This document shows, in pieces, positions 60,339 through 64,000 of a DNA stretch of 64,000 nucleotides. The stretch's first letter is position 1. Each line of letters begins with the position of its first letter. The translations under genes were made by a program, and so were the position numbers. Location of the stretch: contig NZ_CP132203.1 of the NCBI RefSeq assembly GCF_030719035.1, forward strand, positions 434,001-498,000, in the 5' to 3' direction. The notes beneath the pieces were generated by a model. That model made no database searches, was not told the origin of the DNA, and saw only the letters and a list, made by a program, of their open reading frames with translations. Source of the DNA: Hahella sp. HNIBRBA332. GTDB taxonomy: Bacteria; Pseudomonadota; Gammaproteobacteria; Pseudomonadales; Oleiphilaceae.

Positions 60339-61154
60339 ATGACGGCGAACGTATATGAGACGAACAGACCAATCGCACCGGCGCTGATTATCGACTCCGG
60401 CAGCGGCGGGCTTTCTATTTGGGGACATATTCGTCGCCACACGCCTTGGTTGCCCACCTTGTATCTCGCTGACTTCGGCTTTTATCCCTATGGCGATAAG
60501 AGCGAGCGGGAGATAGAAACCCGCGTGCGTCATATTGTGGAGCAGATCAGCGAACGCTATCCCGCACAGTTGATTGTCGTCGCCTGCAATACCGCCAGCA
60601 CGGTGGTGCTGGATCATTTACGCGCCCGCTTTGAACAGCCAGTGGTTGGCGTGGTGCCAGCGATCAAGACGGCGGCGACGCATACTAAGAAGCAAGTGAT
60701 TGGTTTGCTGGCGACCCAGGGCACCGTGCGTCGGGCGTATACCGACGAGCTGATTCGAGACTTCGCCAGCCATTGTCAGGTTATTAAAGTTGGCGCGCCG
60801 GACTTGGTGCAGTGGGGAGAGGACTGGGTACGCGGACATAGTCCGGACATGACGCGACTGCGCGCAATCATCCAGCCGTTTCTGGATGCGGAGGCGGATC
60901 AGGTGGTGCTTGGCTGTACTCACTTTCCTTTGTTGAAGCCTTTTCTTTGTCAGTTGGCGCCGGACATCAACTGGGTGGACTCCGGCGAGGCCATTGCACG
61001 TCGGGTTGCTTACCTTCTTCAAGCGCAACAGAGCGAAGATAGAGTTGAGTCGGCGAGCCATCGGGCGTTTTATTCCGGCGACAGGCAGGATGGCGAGTGG
61101 GAGCGGGGCGCGACAGCGTTAGGCTTTTCTTCCGTGGAACAGGTTGTATTGTAA
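60339..61154 (+). CDS. murI: Glutamate racemase
   Basis: A 271-residue enzyme supplying D-glutamate for peptidoglycan. The two catalytic cysteines are Cys83 (VVACNTASTVV) and Cys193 (LGCTHFPLL), and the N-terminal IIDSGSGGLSIW is the substrate loop (usually DSGVGGLS). It lies 9 bp after nudC. Confidence 0.94.
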   Translation: MTANVYETNRPIAPALIIDSGSGGLSIWGHIRRHTPWLPTLYLADFGFYPYGDKSEREIETRVRHIVEQISERYPAQLIVVACNTASTVVLDHLRARFEQPVVGVVPAIKTAATHTKKQVIGLLATQGTVRRAYTDELIRDFASHCQVIKVGAPDLVQWGEDWVRGHSPDMTRLRAIIQPFLDAEADQVVLGCTHFPLLKPFLCQLAPDINWVDSGEAIARRVAYLLQAQQSEDRVESASHRAFYSGDRQDGEWERGATALGFSSVEQVVL

Positions 61155-61212
61155 ACGACTGGGTGAGAAGGGCGACGCGATCCATGCGTCAACCAAGCGA
61201 AGTTGATTGGGC

Positions 61213-62220
61213 TTAGAACAGCCGGGTCAACTTGAACATGCAGAAAAACTCCAACAGCGGCGTCGCCCTGTGATGGCAGCAATAAGTCTTCTCCACCTCT
61301 CCGCGAAAGCGGGTCTTAGTGAACTCCAACCCTTTGAAGTTATAGAGGAAGTTGCCTTTGGCGTAGACTAATCGCAGCATCTTCTTGAGCAATTTGGCCT
61401 CCTGCGCCTCGTCTTCTTCGGATAGCATCAACGGAATCAATCCCAAATCCAAATAGGGAACGCCTTCCTGCTTAAAAACATCCATCGCGTGAGCCATGAT
61501 GGTGTAAAAAAGCCCTTGCTTGAAATTGGCGCTGGCTCGTGAAATGTTGGGCACGTAGCTGATGATCTCATTCTTGTAATAGATGGGATCGAAATAAATA
61601 AAGCCCACCGCTTCGCCATTTTGATACGCGTAAAAATGGCGTTCGTTTTCCTTGTAGTTCATCTCCATCGGGCGGATCAGAAAGCGGATCTCATTACTCT
61701 TGCACTTGCGGGTCTTGATCCAGGCTTCGGAAATTTCCCGGGTATGGTCGTCACTGAAGCGCTCCTTTACCGTCACGCCTTGCTTTTCCGCCTGATTCAA
61801 AGCCGTGCGCAACACCTGTTTTTTCTTGCCGCTCAGGCTCCAGTCCTTTAGCTCAATGCGTGATTCGGAACCGAACTGAGTCCCATACATGCCGAAGCGA
61901 CGATGCAGAATATCCACCACCGTCTTGGTCACCTGAACATGATTGGCGTGGGGATAACGATTGTGGAAACGGGTCAGCATCAACTCGAAGTTATGCGGCG
62001 CGCATACGGGATCAGACAACACGAATATCCGCCCCCATTTGCGCATGTAGGCGATGTAGCCCACACCGCGGATATCGAAATACTGCATATCCGGTTGCAG
62101 AGTGGAGAACGCCTGAGAATGGGAACCGAACTCTTTGAGGTAATTAACGCGTTCAGAGAAAGTAAAGTTGCCTGCGCCTAACTCGCTGAGCGAGTCCAGC
62201 GCTATCGCCTGGTTGCTCAT
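61213..62220 (-). CDS. DUF2156 (LPG-synthase-like C-terminal) protein
   Basis: A 335-residue protein of the phosphatidylglycerol lysyltransferase C-terminal family (DUF2156), with a GNAT-like double fold. Typical pieces are IAYMRKWGRIFVLSDPVC, the ISEAWIKTRKCKSNEIRFLI stretch and PNISRASANFKQGLFYTIMA. It lacks the membrane half of MprF, so it is a soluble stand-alone form whose substrate is unknown. AAGGAG precedes the ATG. It follows a methyltransferase gene in the same direction, so the two may act together. Confidence 0.8.
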   Translation of the reverse strand: MSNQAIALDSLSELGAGNFTFSERVNYLKEFGSHSQAFSTLQPDMQYFDIRGVGYIAYMRKWGRIFVLSDPVCAPHNFELMLTRFHNRYPHANHVQVTKTVVDILHRRFGMYGTQFGSESRIELKDWSLSGKKKQVLRTALNQAEKQGVTVKERFSDDHTREISEAWIKTRKCKSNEIRFLIRPMEMNYKENERHFYAYQNGEAVGFIYFDPIYYKNEIISYVPNISRASANFKQGLFYTIMAHAMDVFKQEGVPYLDLGLIPLMLSEEDEAQEAKLLKKMLRLVYAKGNFLYNFKGLEFTKTRFRGEVEKTYCCHHRATPLLEFFCMFKLTRLF

Positions 62221-62286
62221 TTCCTGACTCCTTCGTTGTTATTTTGTATGTCGCCGGCGTAGGGGGTTAAAACCCTTACTACCGGG

Positions 62287-62973
62287 TCAGGCTTGTTTGC
62301 GTCCGAGTACGGACCAGTAACAATTCATGTTCAGGAGCTTGAAGAATTTTTTGCTGCGGATGTCCAGCCCTTGTCTCTCCATATACTCGGGATAGTTGTA
62401 GATGTTGTGCATGGCGTTATTCGCCATCAGCCAGAACAGGGACACCGCGACGTACCAGTAAGCCTGCTTGAACATGCGCGAGACGATATTGCCGGTGGGA
62501 AAAGCGAAGTCCCCGACCACAATGGCCGCGCCGGGTTTGGCCAGGGCGATTAAATGACGCAACACTTCTTCCATCATGTTTTCACTGAAGACGTTGAGGA
62601 AAAAGTTGGCGACCACCATGTCGTAGTGTTCCGTCTCGTTGAATTTAAAAATGTCGCTGTGGACCTGGCGGATTTTCAGGTGCTGCTTGCCGGAAGCGGT
62701 TAATCCATCCTGAAACTTACTGAGCATGGTGGCGGACAGGTCCACGACCGTGACATCCGCGCCCAGCTCGGCGGCGTGGATGGCGTCTTTGCCGTGTCCG
62801 ACGCCCGCGAACAGGATTTTATCGCCGGGTTTTACATTATCCGGCGTGATCATGCCGATTTTGCATTGATGGATGGATTTGCCGCTATATAGCGCGCTGA
62901 GGAAGTCGTAGATCGGACCGATGAGACGATATTTGTCCCTGACGTTCTTTACGCCAACTGCGTTGGTGGTCAT
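62287..62973 (-). CDS. Class I SAM-dependent methyltransferase
   Basis: A 228-residue methyltransferase. Motif I is KILFAGVGHGKDAIHAAELG, followed by ADVTVVDLSATML (motif II region) and MVVANFFLNVF. The C-terminal part is hydrophobic (FKQAYWYVAVSLFWLMANNA), suggesting contact with lipid or membrane. It lies 66 bp upstream of the DUF2156 gene. Substrate unknown. Confidence 0.87.
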   Translation of the reverse strand: MTTNAVGVKNVRDKYRLIGPIYDFLSALYSGKSIHQCKIGMITPDNVKPGDKILFAGVGHGKDAIHAAELGADVTVVDLSATMLSKFQDGLTASGKQHLKIRQVHSDIFKFNETEHYDMVVANFFLNVFSENMMEEVLRHLIALAKPGAAIVVGDFAFPTGNIVSRMFKQAYWYVAVSLFWLMANNAMHNIYNYPEYMERQGLDIRSKKFFKLLNMNCYWSVLGRKQA

Positions 62974-63465
62974 GCTGTGTTTCGCCCTTGTTAGTTATTG
63001 TTATGGGGGAATACTAATTTAACTTATCGTAACAAGACTGTGCGTCAGGCCTCACTTTTACCTTGCGTGAATTAACGAAATGAGGCCGAAAACCATAAAA
63101 ATTCAAATGGTTAAATTGGATTGTAAGACAATGTTAACGGTGGTTGTGCGCAAGTTCACATGTATCTAAGTGGATGAGACTTTTGGCGTATTGCATTTAA
63201 GAGTAAGTGCTCTAATTAACTTGTTTCATAATTACCGGCGAGGGCTTAACATAGCGACGCCCGCATTGGTTTGGAGACGTCGATGAAGGTCAGCGGCTTG
63301 GAAGTCGAACCGGCGGTGCGAACAATCCTATTTGCAGATGATTGAGTCAGGGAATGATGCAGTCTTTTGTTTCCGATGTCGTCGACTCGCGGAAGCGGTT
63401 ATCACTGACGACGGTCTCTGCGCATATGTCCGCCAACCGAACAGTCCAGACGGTAAGTTTTAAGC
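62974..63465. promoter_or_regulatory. 492-bp divergent region
   Basis: AT-rich DNA between the methyltransferase and the hydrolase. It contains a 20-residue frame at 63283-63345 (MKVSGLEVEPAVRTILFADD) with TTTGGAG upstream, which could be a leader peptide or chance. A 63-residue frame at 63342-63533 overlaps the hydrolase start and is not supported. Confidence 0.4.
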
Positions 63466-64000
63466 ATGGATATGCAGAACCTCCTCCCGATTGTGCAGCA
63501 GGAGCCGGTGCAATTCTCCTCCAAGGGAGATGAGCTGGTCGGCCGCTTATTCCTGCCCGCCAGGGAAGGTCGCTTTCCTGCGGCGATTATCTGCCATGGC
63601 GCTTTTGGCTACAAAGAGCATTTCTATGAGCTGGCTGAAGCGCTCGCGCACCATGGAGTAGCGGCTTTGGCCCTGGATATGCGCGGCCATGGCGAGTCTG
63701 CAGGCCCTCGCTTTCATGTAAGCATGCAAGCATGGCGGGCTGATGTGGCGGCGGCGCTGGAATATCTTATTTCGCGTCGTGAAATAGAATCTCACCGAAT
63801 AGGCGCCCTGGGTTTTTCTTCCGGCGGCACAGCCGTGCTGGAAGCAGCGGCGCAAGGCGCGTCTCTACGCGCGTTGGTGACATTGAGCGCCACCGTGCGT
63901 AACGTGCTGAATTGGTGGCAATGGCCGTTTTTTAAAGCCGCCAATCTGGTTGGTTCATTCAAACGTCGCTTGGGATTCGGCGATCTCAGGTTGCCGCTCG
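63466..64000 (+). CDS. Alpha/beta hydrolase, cut by the window edge
   Basis: The first 178 residues of an alpha/beta hydrolase; the gene runs off the right edge. The oxyanion region is AIICHGAFGYKEHF, then LALDMRGHGESAG, and the nucleophile elbow is GFSSGG. Members of this dienelactone-hydrolase-like group act on esters of unknown type. ATG 63466 is chosen; another ATG lies two codons later and neither has a strong ribosome site. Confidence 0.82.
   Translation, partial: MDMQNLLPIVQQEPVQFSSKGDELVGRLFLPAREGRFPAAIICHGAFGYKEHFYELAEALAHHGVAALALDMRGHGESAGPRFHVSMQAWRADVAAALEYLISRREIESHRIGALGFSSGGTAVLEAAAQGASLRALVTLSATVRNVLNWWQWPFFKAANLVGSFKRRLGFGDLRLPL

Noticed and set aside
59475..60617. 380-codon minus-strand frame
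   Set aside because: Shadow of nudC and the start of murI; no protein features.

Overview
The window reads as a chromosomal segment of a moderately GC-rich gammaproteobacterium. LeuA, PlsB, PtsP, NudC, MurI and a FabR-type repressor all look gammaproteobacterial, and the gene mixture (a complete Ysc-type type III secretion system, a PEP-CTERM protein, a marine-type accessory set) most resembles Hahella or a close relative in the Oceanospirillales. That genus assignment is inference; the rest comes from reading the sequence.

Layout. 0-7 kb: housekeeping and regulation (leuA with its terminator, an Lrp-type regulator, a MarR regulator with a DHA2 drug efflux pump, a long FabG-type reductase divergent from a FabR-type repressor). 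7-15.3 kb: a type III secretion (T3SS) regulatory and effector arm: an LcrR homologue, a large STAND-type ATPase regulator, an ECF sigma factor preceded by about 1 kb of motif-rich non-coding DNA, and a 1046-residue unknown protein downstream of a CesT-like chaperone gene (a candidate new secreted effector). 15.5-22.6 kb: first structural operon, sctB-like chaperone, sctC, D, E, F, G, I, J, K, L. 22.8-25.1 kb: three unrelated genes (acetyltransferase, HDAC-family deacetylase, periplasmic binding protein) separating the two T3SS blocks. 25.2-34.6 kb (minus strand): sctN-O-P-Q-R-S-T-U. 34.6-39.3 kb (plus strand): sctW (YopN and TyeA in one chain), sycN, a STAS-like gene, sctX, sctY, sctV. 39.6-42.9 kb: translocon operon (LcrG-like, a short EspA/SseB-like tip protein, SycD, two translocators), closed by a perfect 16-bp-stem terminator.

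The most striking single feature is sctP, the needle-length ruler: 1248 residues, built around twelve 50-residue repeats of exactly 150 bp each. Together the genes encode export apparatus, basal body, ATPase complex, needle, ruler, gatekeeper, tip and translocon, so the machine looks complete. No AraC-type activator (ExsA/LcrF) is present; the ECF sigma factor and STAND regulator occupy the regulatory position.

43-47.5 kb is an accessory stretch: a PEP-CTERM protein, an unrecognised two-gene pair with a glycine-zipper membrane protein, a GFA-family protein, a 26-residue gene remnant and a yedK (SRAP) gene broken by one in-frame TGA. 47.5-64 kb returns to core genes: ptsP, a hybrid sensor kinase convergent with a NarL-type response regulator, plsB, a GldA/F/G-type ABC system, nudC, murI, a DUF2156 protein, a methyltransferase and an alpha/beta hydrolase cut by the window edge.
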